From Saprospiraceae bacterium (GTDB taxonomy: Bacteria > Bacteroidota > Bacteroidia > Chitinophagales > Saprospiraceae): a stretch of 64,000 nucleotides of DNA. Positions 1 through 9,254 of this stretch are shown piece after piece. Below the pieces are notes generated by a model. The model was not told the DNA's origin, ran no database searches, and saw only the letters and a program-made list of their open reading frames with translations. The position numbers were made by a program, and so were the translations under genes. The DNA lies in assembly GCA_020850225.1 (NCBI GenBank), contig JADZFD010000032.1:124001-188000 (forward strand), written 5' to 3'. Positions within the stretch are counted from its first letter, which is position 1, and each line of letters begins with the position of its first letter.

Positions 1-656
1 GCGACTTGTATCCTACGCATGGTATTGGTCCGATAGGTAGTTACATCAATAATAACAGAGGTAACCGTTTTGAATATCTGACTTCCATGTCGTCTAAAGC
101 AAGAGGTTTGCATGACTATATCGTCAATCACCCTAAGGGTGGCCCGGACCACCCAAATGCTAAAGTCAAGTTCAGATTGGGTGATGTAGTCACTACGCAT
201 ATTATGACATCCAATGGCGAAACAATCACGCTTACACACGATACCAATCTTCCACGACCATATTCAATTGGATTCCGGGTACAGGGCACAAAGGGATTGT
301 GGATGGATCTGAACAAGTCATTGCATATTGAAGGTATCAGCCCTGCGCACAAATGGGAAGATGCAGAACCATACCTTAAAGAGTATGACCATCCATTGTG
401 GAAAAAATATGCCAGTGATGCTGCAGGAGCCGGACACGGAGGTATGGACTGGTTCGTTTTAAACGCTTTTATTGAGGCATTCAAAAACAAAGAGCCTATG
501 CCACTGGATGTATATGATCATGCATCCTGGTCAGCGATTACATGCTTGTCCGAACAGTCCATCGCTCAGGGAAGTGAACCTCAGTCATTTCCTGATTTTA
601 CTGACGGCAAATGGATGACAAGAAAGCCAATATTTGCATTGGATGACAGGTATTGA
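1..656 (+). CDS. Gfo/Idh/MocA-family oxidoreductase, GH109-like (C-terminal part)
   Basis: The gene is cut by the left edge; the reading frame is already open at base 3 and about 217 C-terminal residues are present. The piece opens with DLYPTHGIGPIG, which matches the substrate-side motif of GH109-type NAD-dependent glycosidases and related Gfo/Idh/MocA dehydrogenases (family knowledge). The rest is the C-terminal alpha/beta oxidoreductase domain, with a late GHGGMDWFVLNAFIEAF helix and a WSAITCLSEQS segment typical of these enzymes. The N-terminal Rossmann domain and any Tat or lipoprotein signal lie outside the window. It probably acts on an N-acetylhexosamine glycoside or another sugar, but the substrate cannot be read from this part. 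It ends in a hairpin terminator shared with the convergent dehydrogenase gene. Confidence 0.8.
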   Translation, partial: DLYPTHGIGPIGSYINNNRGNRFEYLTSMSSKARGLHDYIVNHPKGGPDHPNAKVKFRLGDVVTTHIMTSNGETITLTHDTNLPRPYSIGFRVQGTKGLWMDLNKSLHIEGISPAHKWEDAEPYLKEYDHPLWKKYASDAAGAGHGGMDWFVLNAFIEAFKNKEPMPLDVYDHASWSAITCLSEQSIAQGSEPQSFPDFTDGKWMTRKPIFALDDRY

Positions 657-677
657 CGGATAATAATCCGAATAATG

Positions 678-717
678 AAAAAGGAGTCTGTAGTATTATT
701 TGCAAACTCCTTTTTTT
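678..717. terminator. bidirectional intrinsic terminator
   Basis: The arms AAAGGAGT and ACTCCTTT form an 8-bp stem flanked by A-run and T-run tracts. It lies between two convergent genes, so it can end transcription from both sides. Confidence 0.7.
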
Positions 718-745
718 ATTAACCTATTTAAGAAACTATGTTGTA

Positions 746-1948
746 TTATCCAAAAGCATTGAATCCGGTAACATCCATACCTGTGATGAGTAAATGAATA
801 TCATGTGTACCCTCATAAGTGACTACAGACTCCAGGTTCATCATATGTCTCATAATCGGATATTCTGAAGTGATACCCATTCCACCGTGCATTTGACGAG
901 CTTCGCGGGCTACTTCCAGTGCCATAGCTACATTGTTGCGTTTGGCCATAGATATCTGTGCCGGTGTTGCAAGTCCCTGATTGGCAAGTGTACCCAATCG
1001 CCAAACTAAGAGTTGTGCCTTGGTAATCTCAGTAATCATCTCAGCCAATTTCTTCTGTGTTAACTGGAATTCTCCCAGTTTTTTACCGAATTGTTCCCGC
1101 TCCTTACTATATCTCAATGCTGAATCATAGCAATCCAGAGCGGCACCAACAGCTCCCCAAGCGATTCCATACCGGGCTTTAGACAAGCAGCTCAATGGTC
1201 CTTTTAATCCCTGAACATTAGGCAAAACATTGGCTTTGGGAACGCGTACATCTTCAAATACCAGCTCTCCTGTAACGGATGCACGTAGCGACCATTTTCC
1301 GTGGATCTCAGGTGCAGAAAACCCTTTCATATCTTTTTCTACGATTATACCCCGGATAATTCCATCTTCGTCTTTTGCCCAGACGACAGCAATATCGGCA
1401 ACCGGTGAATTGGTAATCCACATTTTGGCCCCATTGAGGATGTAGGCATCTCCGTCATCCTTGATGTTAGTAATCATTCCGGCTGGATTGGAGCCGTGAT
1501 CGGGTTCTGTCAAACCAAAGCATCCGATGAAATCTCCATTCCCTAATTTTGGCAGATACTTTCTTTTTTGTTCTTCATTGCCAAATCTGTATATAGGATA
1601 CATCACCAGAGAACCCTGTACGGATGCCATAGAACGTATACCGGAATCACCGCGCTCAAGTTCCTGCATGATGATGCCGTATGCCATTTCATCCATGCCT
1701 CCACCGCCATATTCTACGGGCAGGCTGGGGCCGAAAGCACCTACTTCCGCCAATCCTTTAAAAAGATGCTCAGGACATGCCGATCTGTTGGCATAATCCT
1801 CGATTATAGGACTAACTTCCTGCTTGACCCATTGTCTGACGGCGTCTCTTGCCAGCAAATGATCTTCGCTGAGCAAACTGTCAATGGCATAATAGTCGTG
1901 ATGTTCGTAAAGATCTGTTTTGGATGATTTTTTTATTTCCTGACTCAT
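746..1948 (-). CDS. gcdH: glutaryl-CoA dehydrogenase (acyl-CoA dehydrogenase family)
   Basis: This 400-residue FAD enzyme would oxidise and decarboxylate glutaryl-CoA to crotonyl-CoA in lysine and tryptophan breakdown. The full acyl-CoA dehydrogenase fold is present. An N-terminal helical domain is followed by the FAD/substrate motif GCFGLTEPDHGSNP, the middle beta domain with KMWITNSP, and the C-terminal helical domain. The catalytic glutamate is E379 in YEGTHDIH, the context of glutaryl-CoA dehydrogenases. The SGIRSMASVQGSLVM stretch matches the family's glutaryl-binding Arg-Ser segment, which supports this substrate over short-chain acyl-CoA. The start is an ATG with a TATCTTTG promoter-like box about 40 bases upstream. 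It stands alone, so the rest of the pathway is elsewhere. Confidence 0.88.
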   Translation of the reverse strand: MSQEIKKSSKTDLYEHHDYYAIDSLLSEDHLLARDAVRQWVKQEVSPIIEDYANRSACPEHLFKGLAEVGAFGPSLPVEYGGGGMDEMAYGIIMQELERGDSGIRSMASVQGSLVMYPIYRFGNEEQKRKYLPKLGNGDFIGCFGLTEPDHGSNPAGMITNIKDDGDAYILNGAKMWITNSPVADIAVVWAKDEDGIIRGIIVEKDMKGFSAPEIHGKWSLRASVTGELVFEDVRVPKANVLPNVQGLKGPLSCLSKARYGIAWGAVGAALDCYDSALRYSKEREQFGKKLGEFQLTQKKLAEMITEITKAQLLVWRLGTLANQGLATPAQISMAKRNNVAMALEVAREARQMHGGMGITSEYPIMRHMMNLESVVTYEGTHDIHLLITGMDVTGFNAFG

Positions 1949-2342
1949 TTCTATATGATTTATGATTGAATTTTCAATAAAAGCTGTGCAAAGATACGGT
2001 CTTCATACCAATATATCTCAATATCATTCATCAATAATTCCTTATGAAGACTGACATATGTCATGGTTTTGGGTAGGGTAGATGAGTTTTGGTGTGTTTT
2101 AATACGTTTGCGAACTTTTTGACTATGGCTACGTTTTTTATTAACGAAAGATAAGTCTTGAAATTCAGTATATTTTGGTTTACAAATGGAAGGAATGGTA
2201 GCATCATTTGTACATAAAGTTAAATTGAAGAGGCACAACTGAACGAAATTAATCTGAAGCATGGATTCTGATTACGTGCTGTTTTTAAGGCGCAATAGAA
2301 ATTTTTAATTTATATTTTGTTTAAATTTTCAAATCGGTACAT
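1949..2342. other. intergenic region between gcdH and folB
   Basis: This 394-base gap separates divergent genes. It holds a TATCTTTG box on the minus strand (1989-1996) suited to gcdH, with a possible TTG 22 bases further up, which is longer than the usual 19. An open frame on the minus strand (1960-2262) has no recognisable protein features and is not called. I see nothing else. Confidence 0.5.
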
Positions 2343-2693
2343 ATGAAAACGAGAATAGCCGTAGAAGGCGCAGAATATTATGCATATCATGGGTTCTATG
2401 ATGAAGAACAGCTAGCCGGCAATGTGTTTATTGTAGATGCTGAAGTCGTTCTGATTACTGAATTTATGGGTAGTGATGACATCGACAATACGATCAATTA
2501 TGAACTAATCTACAAAATATGTACCACTGAAATGAAAAATACCCAACGTCTGATAGAGACTGTAGCATTTCGTATCCTACAAGCTTTAAAGACGCAGTTG
2601 AACCATGTTGATACTGCAAGAGTGAAAATTCAGAAAGTTCAACCTCAACTGGGAGGAAAGGTAGCACGAACTGTTATTGAAATGGAAGCCTGA
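2343..2693 (+). CDS. folB: dihydroneopterin aldolase
   Basis: This 116-residue protein has the normal length for FolB, which cleaves dihydroneopterin to 6-hydroxymethyl-dihydropterin and glycolaldehyde in folate synthesis. Visible family features are AYHGFYDEEQ near residues 19-28 (holding the conserved Glu of the active site), NYELIYKIC in the middle, LIETVAFRI, and the late Lys in KVQPQLGGKVA corresponding to the catalytic lysine region. The ATG follows an AT-rich leader with a near-consensus TATATTTTG box. It is not next to other folate genes here; folE (GTP cyclohydrolase I) is about 17 kb away on the other strand. Confidence 0.9.
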   Translation: MKTRIAVEGAEYYAYHGFYDEEQLAGNVFIVDAEVVLITEFMGSDDIDNTINYELIYKICTTEMKNTQRLIETVAFRILQALKTQLNHVDTARVKIQKVQPQLGGKVARTVIEMEA

Positions 2694-2710
2694 TGTAACT
2701 GTTGCGTTTT

Positions 2711-3313
2711 TTAAGAATTTTGGTTGATTTTTAATTCCAGATCTGTTCGGTCATATTCGGTTGTCCCTCGCTGTGTACGTTTTATTTTCCAGTATTTCAT
2801 AGCATCTTTACCCGATAAACCTGGATTGTCAGCTAAAAAAGCTCTCATATACCTATTGTATTCATATTGTGGTTCTATTTCACTGATAAAACTCTTATCC
2901 TTTTTTAAAACATGTATTCTATGCCATTCTGTAATCGCATCACCAAGTGTTTTGCCAACGTTTTGTTTGACCCATTTCATAAATATAACATTAAATTTAA
3001 AATGTTTCCCAATCTCCCTTGTAAAAAATCTCCTTACGTTTTCTCCATTTTTATAATTGTCTGTGATAATAGTATTATGGTTTAAATGTGATGTTTTCCA
3101 ATCGAATGACGAAATGACATTATCTGTCTTTTTATTATGATGTAATTTTTTTCCTGTCATTAGATAATGACGAATCCTGTTTGTTATATCTATTTTTCCA
3201 CCCTTTGTTGAAATGCCTGTTTCTTTACAAAAGTTTGTTAGTTCTTCTTTCAGCCAATAATATTCGCTGAAATCCTTAAGTGAAATATTTATATCCAATT
3301 TTGGTCTATCCAT
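2711..3313 (-). CDS. SAP domain / DUF6434 protein
   Basis: This is a 200-residue basic protein. Residues about 15-53 fit a SAP-like helix-extension-helix motif (YYWLKEELTNFCKETGIS followed by GKIDITNRIRHYL), a fold often used to bind DNA or RNA. Residues about 65-118 (FDWKTSHLNHNTIITDNYK onward) match what I recall of DUF6434. The C-terminal third (residues about 145-190) contains YMRAFLADNPGLSGKDAMKYW and ends in a charged tail. No catalytic motif is evident. It is convergent with folB and sits just downstream of mfd, with no sign of co-transcription. The function is unknown; nucleic-acid binding is an inference from the SAP part. Confidence 0.75.
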   Translation of the reverse strand: MDRPKLDINISLKDFSEYYWLKEELTNFCKETGISTKGGKIDITNRIRHYLMTGKKLHHNKKTDNVISSFDWKTSHLNHNTIITDNYKNGENVRRFFTREIGKHFKFNVIFMKWVKQNVGKTLGDAITEWHRIHVLKKDKSFISEIEPQYEYNRYMRAFLADNPGLSGKDAMKYWKIKRTQRGTTEYDRTDLELKINQNS

Positions 3314-3385
3314 TTGATATCCGCTCTCATATTAATCTAAAGAAATTCTGCTTATCTGCTATCTGAAACCCAATTTCTACAGGCA

Positions 3386-6300
3386 TTAATTAGTACTATC
3401 TGCATGTTGTAGGATTTCCTCCAGTAATGTCCTGACTTCCTGTAGTGTTTTTACATTTTCTCTAACCATGATTAATGTCGTATTGTTCTGTTTCATGGTA
3501 ATACCTTTGAACTGACCGATGGTGCCGATATACTGAATAATTTTCTGAAATAGTTCTGTCTCATAATAGACGGATTGTGGATTGCTGATAAAAAAACAAA
3601 TTAGTTTTTTGTTTTTCAGCGTGATGCGTTCAAAACCCGATTTTTTGGCTATTCTACGTATTCTCAAGCCATCATACAACTCATAAACCTGATTGGGAAC
3701 GGTACCAAACCGGTCTTTCAGCATTTTGTCAAATTGCTCTATGTCGGCTTCACTCTCCAGCTTGTTTAACATCGTATACAGGGAAAGCCGTTCCTGGATA
3801 TTAGAAACATAGGAATCAGGGATGAGCATTTCTATATCGGTATCAATCTCTACACCATGCACAAATGTCTGTTTTTTAGACATTTCTTCCTTAAACAATT
3901 CCTTGAAATCTGATTCCTTAAGTTCCTGTATGGCTTCTTCCAGTATCTTTTGGTAAGTTTCGTAGCCGATATCTGCAATGAATCCGCTTTGTTCTGCTCC
4001 CAGTAGATTGCCTGCTCCGCGTATATCCATATCTTTCATGGCAATTTGAAATCCGGAACCCAAATCCGAAAATTCTTCCAGTGTTCGGATTCGCTTACGG
4101 GCATCATCCGTCAGTACAGACAGTGGTGGTGCAAACAGATAGCAGAACGCACGCTTATTGGAACGCCCGACCCGCCCCCGCAATTGGTGCAGATCGCTCA
4201 GTCCGAACTGATGTGCATTGTTGATAATCATCGTGTTGGCATTTGGTATGTCTAACCCGGTTTCGATAATATTGGTACAAACCAATACATCGTATTTGCC
4301 ATCGATAAAATCCACCAATGTTGTCTCCAGCTGATGTGCTTCCATCTGTCCGTGTGCTACAGCCACACTTACGCCCGGACACAGGTTTTTGATCATTTCA
4401 GCCATCTCATACAGGGTTTTAACGCGGTTATGCACGAAGAAAACCTGCCCATTGCGGTGTACTTCCTGATATATAGCTTCTTTGATCAGGGCTTCGTTGA
4501 ATACACGTCTTTCTGTATAAATGGGTTGTCTGTTGGGTGGTGGTGTACTTATGATGGATAAATCCCTGGCTGCCATCAAACTGAATTGAAGTGTACGTGG
4601 AATAGGCGTTGCCGTTAATGTAAGTGTATCTACATTTATCTGTAATGCACGCAATTTTTCTTTGGCGGAAACACCAAATTTTTGTTCTTCATCGATAACC
4701 AGCAGACCCAGATCCTTAAATTTGATTTTATTGCTGAGCATGGCATGGGTACCAATAAGAATTTCGGTCTTACCGGCTTCAATATCCTTCAGAATTAATT
4801 TTTTTTCTTTGGCACTCCTGAATCTGTTGATATAGTCGACCTTGATGCCGAATTCCTTAAGCCTGGAAGAAAAGGTTTTATAGTGCTGCAAGGCCAGAAT
4901 GGTGGTTGGAACCAGTATAGCGACCTGCTTGCCATTCACTACGGACTTGAAAGCTGCCCGGATTGCAACTTCAGTTTTGCCGAATCCTACATCCCCGCAG
5001 ATCAGTCGGTCCATCGGATAACTCCGCTCCATATCAGCCTTAACATCCTGTGTGGCGGTATACTGATCAGGTGTATCCTCATAGATAAATGACGCTTCAA
5101 GTTCGGTTTGAAGGTAACCATCCGGCTGGAAGGCAAATCCCTTTGATGCCTTTCTCTGGGCATACAGTTTGATCAGTTCTTTTGCTATGTCCTTTACTTT
5201 TGCCTTGGTTTTACGCTTGAGGTTTTTCCAGGCATCACCGCCGATTTTGCTGAGTTTGGGTTCTGTTCCGTCTTTGCCTACATAGCGGGATATCTTATGC
5301 AGGGACTGAATGCCTACATATAGGACATCATTGTTCTGGTATATCAGTCTGACTGTTTCCTGTCTGTGACCGTTGATTTCTATTGTTTCAAGACCTGAAT
5401 ACCTACCTATACCATGATCGATATGTGTCACATAATCTCCGAGTTGCATCTCCCTGAGCATCTTCAGGGTTATAGCCATATCCTGGGTGAATCCCTGACG
5501 AGTCTTATACCTGTGAAATCGCTCGAATATCTGGTGATCGGTATAGCAGGCTATCTTATGTGTATGGTCAATAAATCCGCTGTATACTGAAAAAAGCAGG
5601 GGATGAAACTGTACAGCCACACCCAAATCTTCAAAGATACTGTAGAAACGCTCTATTTGCTTGACATTGTCCGTAAATATATAGTTGGTATAGCCGTTTT
5701 GTGTGTTTTCCCTGAGGTTTTCAATGAGTAACTGGAAGTTTTTATTGAACACAGGTTGTGCCGATACGTCATATATAAACTCCTTTTCCAAAGGAAAATA
5801 TTGCGAATGTGCAAGACATACTGTATGGTGTATTGTAACTTCACCGACGATATCATGTGGATAGATGAATGCTCGTTCTGCAAAGGTCTGCTGCAGCTCT
5901 TCCTCTGTGATATTGGACAATCGGGCAGCGTAGTGTTCTACCTTGTCAAAGCACAACTGCAGTTTTTCGACCAGCAGGTCAGGTTCCCTGATCCAGATAC
6001 AGGTATCTTCGGGAAAGATGGAAAACAGACTGATTTTCTGATCCTGACGAAACTGATTGTTGATGTTAGGTATAATGGATAACTGGCTGATGTTGTTCAG
6101 TGAGAGCTGTGTTACAGGGTCAAATGTACGAATACTTTCTACTTCGATGTCCAGCATTTCTATCCGATAAGGCCATTCATTGCCATAGCTAAAAATATCT
6201 ATGATGCCACCTCTGATTGAAAATTGTCCGGGTTGGTAGACGAATTCCACACGCTCAAACCCAAATCGAACCAGAGAAGTTATCAGCGGATTTATGTCCA

Positions 6301-6760
6301 GTACATCGTTTTTTACTATTTTGATTTTTTCCTTGTCGAGATGTGCTGGATCCACGGCCTTTTCGAAGATTGCTTCCGGGTAGGTGACCAATATCTGCTC
6401 CCTTCCGCGGGCTGTGTGTATCTTATTGATGATTTCAGTACGGTTGAGTATATTCTGCTTGTCCAGTTCATCATATTGCATGGGCCGCTTGAACGAATCC
6501 GGAAAGAAATATACCTCCTTGTCTCCCAGGATAGACTGGAGTGTATTCTGTATGTAAGCTGCTTCTTCCAAATCGCCGGCTATCAGAATATGTGAACGTC
6601 TATGTTGCAGAAAGGTTCCTGCAAGGACAAAGCAATCCATAGCACCCTTCAGTCCCAGTACTCTTATATGTTCGGCCTCTTTACTTTCCAACAGTCTATT
6701 TAGTTCTGATATCTGTGTGTCACAGACGAACAAGCCAGTCAGATCCTGTATATTACTCAC
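3386..6760 (-). CDS. mfd: transcription-repair coupling factor
   Basis: This 1124-residue protein displaces RNA polymerase stalled at DNA damage and recruits UvrA. Domains in order are a UvrB-like N-terminal module (GGIIDIFSYG near residue 185), the CarD/RID RNA-polymerase-binding domain (GDYVTHIDHGIGRYSG near 440), and a SF2 translocase with Walker A GDVGFGKTE near 590 and DEEQ near 690. A TATPIPRTL motif and the HQLRGRVGRS motif VI follow, then a C-terminal TRCF domain. The start is GTG. It is bounded upstream in frame by a TAA that is part of a strong promoter box only four bases away, so translation may be leaderless or may start further in. Apparently monocistronic. Confidence 0.95.
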   Translation of the reverse strand: MSNIQDLTGLFVCDTQISELNRLLESKEAEHIRVLGLKGAMDCFVLAGTFLQHRRSHILIAGDLEEAAYIQNTLQSILGDKEVYFFPDSFKRPMQYDELDKQNILNRTEIINKIHTARGREQILVTYPEAIFEKAVDPAHLDKEKIKIVKNDVLDINPLITSLVRFGFERVEFVYQPGQFSIRGGIIDIFSYGNEWPYRIEMLDIEVESIRTFDPVTQLSLNNISQLSIIPNINNQFRQDQKISLFSIFPEDTCIWIREPDLLVEKLQLCFDKVEHYAARLSNITEEELQQTFAERAFIYPHDIVGEVTIHHTVCLAHSQYFPLEKEFIYDVSAQPVFNKNFQLLIENLRENTQNGYTNYIFTDNVKQIERFYSIFEDLGVAVQFHPLLFSVYSGFIDHTHKIACYTDHQIFERFHRYKTRQGFTQDMAITLKMLREMQLGDYVTHIDHGIGRYSGLETIEINGHRQETVRLIYQNNDVLYVGIQSLHKISRYVGKDGTEPKLSKIGGDAWKNLKRKTKAKVKDIAKELIKLYAQRKASKGFAFQPDGYLQTELEASFIYEDTPDQYTATQDVKADMERSYPMDRLICGDVGFGKTEVAIRAAFKSVVNGKQVAILVPTTILALQHYKTFSSRLKEFGIKVDYINRFRSAKEKKLILKDIEAGKTEILIGTHAMLSNKIKFKDLGLLVIDEEQKFGVSAKEKLRALQINVDTLTLTATPIPRTLQFSLMAARDLSIISTPPPNRQPIYTERRVFNEALIKEAIYQEVHRNGQVFFVHNRVKTLYEMAEMIKNLCPGVSVAVAHGQMEAHQLETTLVDFIDGKYDVLVCTNIIETGLDIPNANTMIINNAHQFGLSDLHQLRGRVGRSNKRAFCYLFAPPLSVLTDDARKRIRTLEEFSDLGSGFQIAMKDMDIRGAGNLLGAEQSGFIADIGYETYQKILEEAIQELKESDFKELFKEEMSKKQTFVHGVEIDTDIEMLIPDSYVSNIQERLSLYTMLNKLESEADIEQFDKMLKDRFGTVPNQVYELYDGLRIRRIAKKSGFERITLKNKKLICFFISNPQSVYYETELFQKIIQYIGTIGQFKGITMKQNNTTLIMVRENVKTLQEVRTLLEEILQHADSTN

Positions 6761-6764
6761 AGTG

Positions 6765-6794
6765 CAAAATTAGGTATATTAAATTATTACACAA
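6765..6794 (-). promoter_or_regulatory. promoter of mfd
   Basis: Reading on the minus strand, TTG (6794-6792), exactly 19 bases, then TAATTTTG (6772-6765). This is the Bacteroidota primary sigma consensus. The box ends four bases before the GTG start of mfd, which puts the expected transcription start at or next to the start codon. Confidence 0.6.
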
Positions 6795-6887
6795 GTATAG
6801 GGTGGATTAATTTGTAAGTGATGTAATTTGAAATTTGCAATCAAAGTCTTTTTATTGTGGGAAAAGCTGAATCTTTTGGCGTTTAAA

Positions 6888-7176
6888 GTGGTAACCCCAA
6901 AAACCATAATTCAGAAGTATAAAGAATAACATTAATAACAAAGATTGACAATGAATTCTATGGGGAATCATTTATCATCCGTTTAAAAGATGGCCATGAG
7001 GTTGCCTTTTCAGGAGATATGATATTAAGACAGAGGAGATTGTTTTTTTATTAAATTATTTTAAAACTGCACTTCTTCATAATCTTGATCGATTTTACAA
7101 GGCACTAAGTACTGAAGATACTGAATATCAGGGAAGTTATAAAAAGTGCTTTGACTCAAGCCAGAGCTTAATTTAA
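6888..7176 (+). pseudogene. decayed small gene of unknown family
   Basis: No intact gene fits this gap, but protein-like pieces appear in neighbouring frames. VVTPKTIIQKYKE runs from 6888 to a stop at 6927. ITLITKIDNEFYGESFIIRL continues in a second frame from about 6926, followed by KDGHEVAFSGDMIL. The frame then shifts near 7024-7030. In the third frame TEEIVFLLNYFKTALLHNLD is followed by RFYKALSTEDTEYQGSYK and a stop at 7174. Adding one base near 7026 would join the last two pieces into a smooth sequence of about 84 residues. There is no start codon for the middle piece. I do not recognise the family. It is best read as a frameshifted remnant; an assembly or sequencing error is the main alternative. 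Confidence 0.45.
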
Positions 7177-7180
7177 TGCC

Positions 7181-7205
7181 TGATATAACTTCGACAATTA
7201 TATCA
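7181..7205. repeat. inverted repeat behind the decayed gene
   Basis: The arms TGATATAA and TTATATCA form a perfect 8-bp stem with a 9-base loop, starting five bases after the stop of the decayed gene. It lacks a clear T-run, so it may be a remnant terminator. Confidence 0.4.
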
Positions 7206-7296
7206 GACTCGGCGCATACAAAATGGTACGAGCAAATCGGATATTTGTATTATATTTTTGGAAAATTCAAGATAGTTTTTAAATTCAGAATTTATA

Positions 7297-9195
7297 TTAG
7301 TCTTCAAGCAACCATTGAATACCAAGTCTGAAAGTCGGATCAAAGACCGGATATCCTGCTACATTAAAAATATAAGACTTGTCCCAGTATCTGGAAAAAT
7401 TTTCAATACCCAGTAAAGCCCTGAAATTTGATATTTTTGCATGTACGAAAAAGTTGATTTCAGGAGCTAAAGGAAGCGTAGTAGTGCTCAAGTGATATGC
7501 TCCTGTAAGCGGCTGAAATGCAGGTCCATTGTAAGAAGGAATAAACCTTCCTTCCAACCCAATGCGTATCTGCATTGCACTATCAAACCAATTACCGTTG
7601 TAGTAAAGTCTGTGTGTAGAGAAAATTCCAGGTAATGGTAATAATCGATTGCCCTGAAACTGAAGGAATACGTTGTTTTCCAAACCAAAAAATCTGGAAT
7701 TTAATTTGTGGTTGATTTCCAATTGAGATAAAGTAAATAGACCTTCATATTGAGCAGCTCTACCATCATTATCCCAGTAAACAGGATTGTTAATCAATGT
7801 TTGGTTAACAGAAGCTGTAAGGTGTATCAGCGGAACCGTCAGCGTTGCGAAAATACGGGTTCCGAAAGGGTTGCTGAAAGAAGTATCCGTAATAATGAGT
7901 TGATTCAGATTAAGATGCGTCTCACGGTATGAAGGTTCTGATCTGAATAATTGAATTCCACCATTTATAGAGCCGATTTTTCCTACCCGGATACCAATAC
8001 TACCTGAAATGTCAAAGTTGCCGATATTTTTCAGGATACCCAGTTTACCCCTGGTATCAATCTCAAGAACTCTTAAAAAAGGAATTTTCCCCTCAGCAAC
8101 GATGGTAGCATCCGATCTGCTATAAGATACTGGGTAGTCCTTTACAGTCCAATAATCATAAACAAGGCCTAATTTACCATGCAATCCATTGACATTGTAG
8201 CCATGAATAAAGATACCATCTGAAAATCTGTCAATATCAGTATACCGGCGTATCCCACCTGGAGTAATATTGTCCGCTGATAGGTTATATACAGTATAGG
8301 CAAGTGAGTCCAGGGTCTTATCCCAAAATTTATAATATCCAGGCTGATAGGTAAAATCATTGGAAAGATAGAGGTTCCATCGTGTATTGGTGGCTGCATG
8401 CAGGTTATAATACTGTATGAGTGAATATGTCTGTTCCTGTTGCCTACCCGATGCTCCTGTAAGTTTTGTAGGAATACTTTTTCTGAATCTTTCGGACAGC
8501 AGGCTATCTGCCAGAATACCACCATTGAATTTTTCTTCATTCGCATTCTGAATAAAAAGTAGGAATGCTGTATATTTTCCGGATGTTTCTGAATAACCCA
8601 AACCGAATCCAAATGCTGTACTTTTAGCATCCTGTTCATTATAAAAACCTTTTTGACTAAGTCGTTTGTAATTCAGGCTGACGGAAAACCCATTTTTAAA
8701 ACTTCTTGAGAAATCAGCACCTACAGATATATTATCCTGATTTCCGGATTGTGAAAAATAGAGATTGGAAACTGGTCGGTTTTGTTGATAAAAACGAAAA
8801 GTCTCTTTTTTGACCTGGTATCTCTGATACTGATTATATCCGGCATTAAATCCGGTATTAACCTGATAATCCCAGTACAGAGGGAATATCGCACTCCCGT
8901 AATTTCCTGTATTAATAAACTGATTTTTTTTGAAACCATCCAGGTCTTTTAAAAATGCTGAATATTCAACAGTATCGGCTGCCTCATATATAGTCCGGAT
9001 ATCAGTTACAGTAGTATATTTGTACAGTAGGGTAGCAGTACTGTCTTCCAGTATTACCTTTCGATCATTCTGATTGGTAGATTGAGCAACAATGTTTAAG
9101 TGAAACAGGCAAATTATAACAAGAATTAACCAATTTTTCCACTTGAAGAGCAAGTGAGAAAATAAAATAATAACAGTACTTTTGTGTATACTCAC
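7297..9195 (-). CDS. putative porin, outer-membrane beta-barrel (Porin_10-like)
   Basis: This 632-residue protein has an N-terminal hydrophobic stretch (LVIICLFHLNIVAQ, residues about 25-38) consistent with a signal peptide. After it come many alternating aromatic/polar strands, such as GNQDNISVGADFSRSFKNG and KGFYNEQ, typical of outer-membrane barrels. The segment FINTGNYGSAIFPLYWDY resembles the start of the Bacteroidota putative-porin family, and the C-terminus ends in strand-like sequence (FRLGIQWLLED). The substrate is unknown. It lies 34 bases downstream of ftsY on the same strand. A TAATTTTG box with TTTTG 17 bases upstream overlaps the end of ftsY and may give it its own promoter. Confidence 0.75.
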   Translation of the reverse strand: MSIHKSTVIILFSHLLFKWKNWLILVIICLFHLNIVAQSTNQNDRKVILEDSTATLLYKYTTVTDIRTIYEAADTVEYSAFLKDLDGFKKNQFINTGNYGSAIFPLYWDYQVNTGFNAGYNQYQRYQVKKETFRFYQQNRPVSNLYFSQSGNQDNISVGADFSRSFKNGFSVSLNYKRLSQKGFYNEQDAKSTAFGFGLGYSETSGKYTAFLLFIQNANEEKFNGGILADSLLSERFRKSIPTKLTGASGRQQEQTYSLIQYYNLHAATNTRWNLYLSNDFTYQPGYYKFWDKTLDSLAYTVYNLSADNITPGGIRRYTDIDRFSDGIFIHGYNVNGLHGKLGLVYDYWTVKDYPVSYSRSDATIVAEGKIPFLRVLEIDTRGKLGILKNIGNFDISGSIGIRVGKIGSINGGIQLFRSEPSYRETHLNLNQLIITDTSFSNPFGTRIFATLTVPLIHLTASVNQTLINNPVYWDNDGRAAQYEGLFTLSQLEINHKLNSRFFGLENNVFLQFQGNRLLPLPGIFSTHRLYYNGNWFDSAMQIRIGLEGRFIPSYNGPAFQPLTGAYHLSTTTLPLAPEINFFVHAKISNFRALLGIENFSRYWDKSYIFNVAGYPVFDPTFRLGIQWLLED

Positions 9196-9224
9196 TGATA
9201 ATTACGATAGGTGTTATGAATATA

Positions 9225-9254
9225 CAAAATTATGAAAAAAGTGATTCTACAAAA
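9225..9254 (-). promoter_or_regulatory. possible promoter of the porin-like gene
   Basis: TAATTTTG (9232-9225) has TTTTG 17 bases upstream on the minus strand. The spacer is two bases shorter than usual, and the element overlaps the last codons of ftsY. Confidence 0.35.

Noticed and set aside
1960-2262. 100-codon open frame on the minus strand between gcdH and folB
   Set aside because: Its composition is irregular, it has no recognisable motif, and it overlaps the likely gcdH promoter. It is most simply a chance frame in AT-rich sequence.
2724-3056. 110-codon plus-strand frame opposite the SAP/DUF6434 gene
   Set aside because: It is antisense to a gene with recognisable domains and has only hydrophobic low-complexity content.
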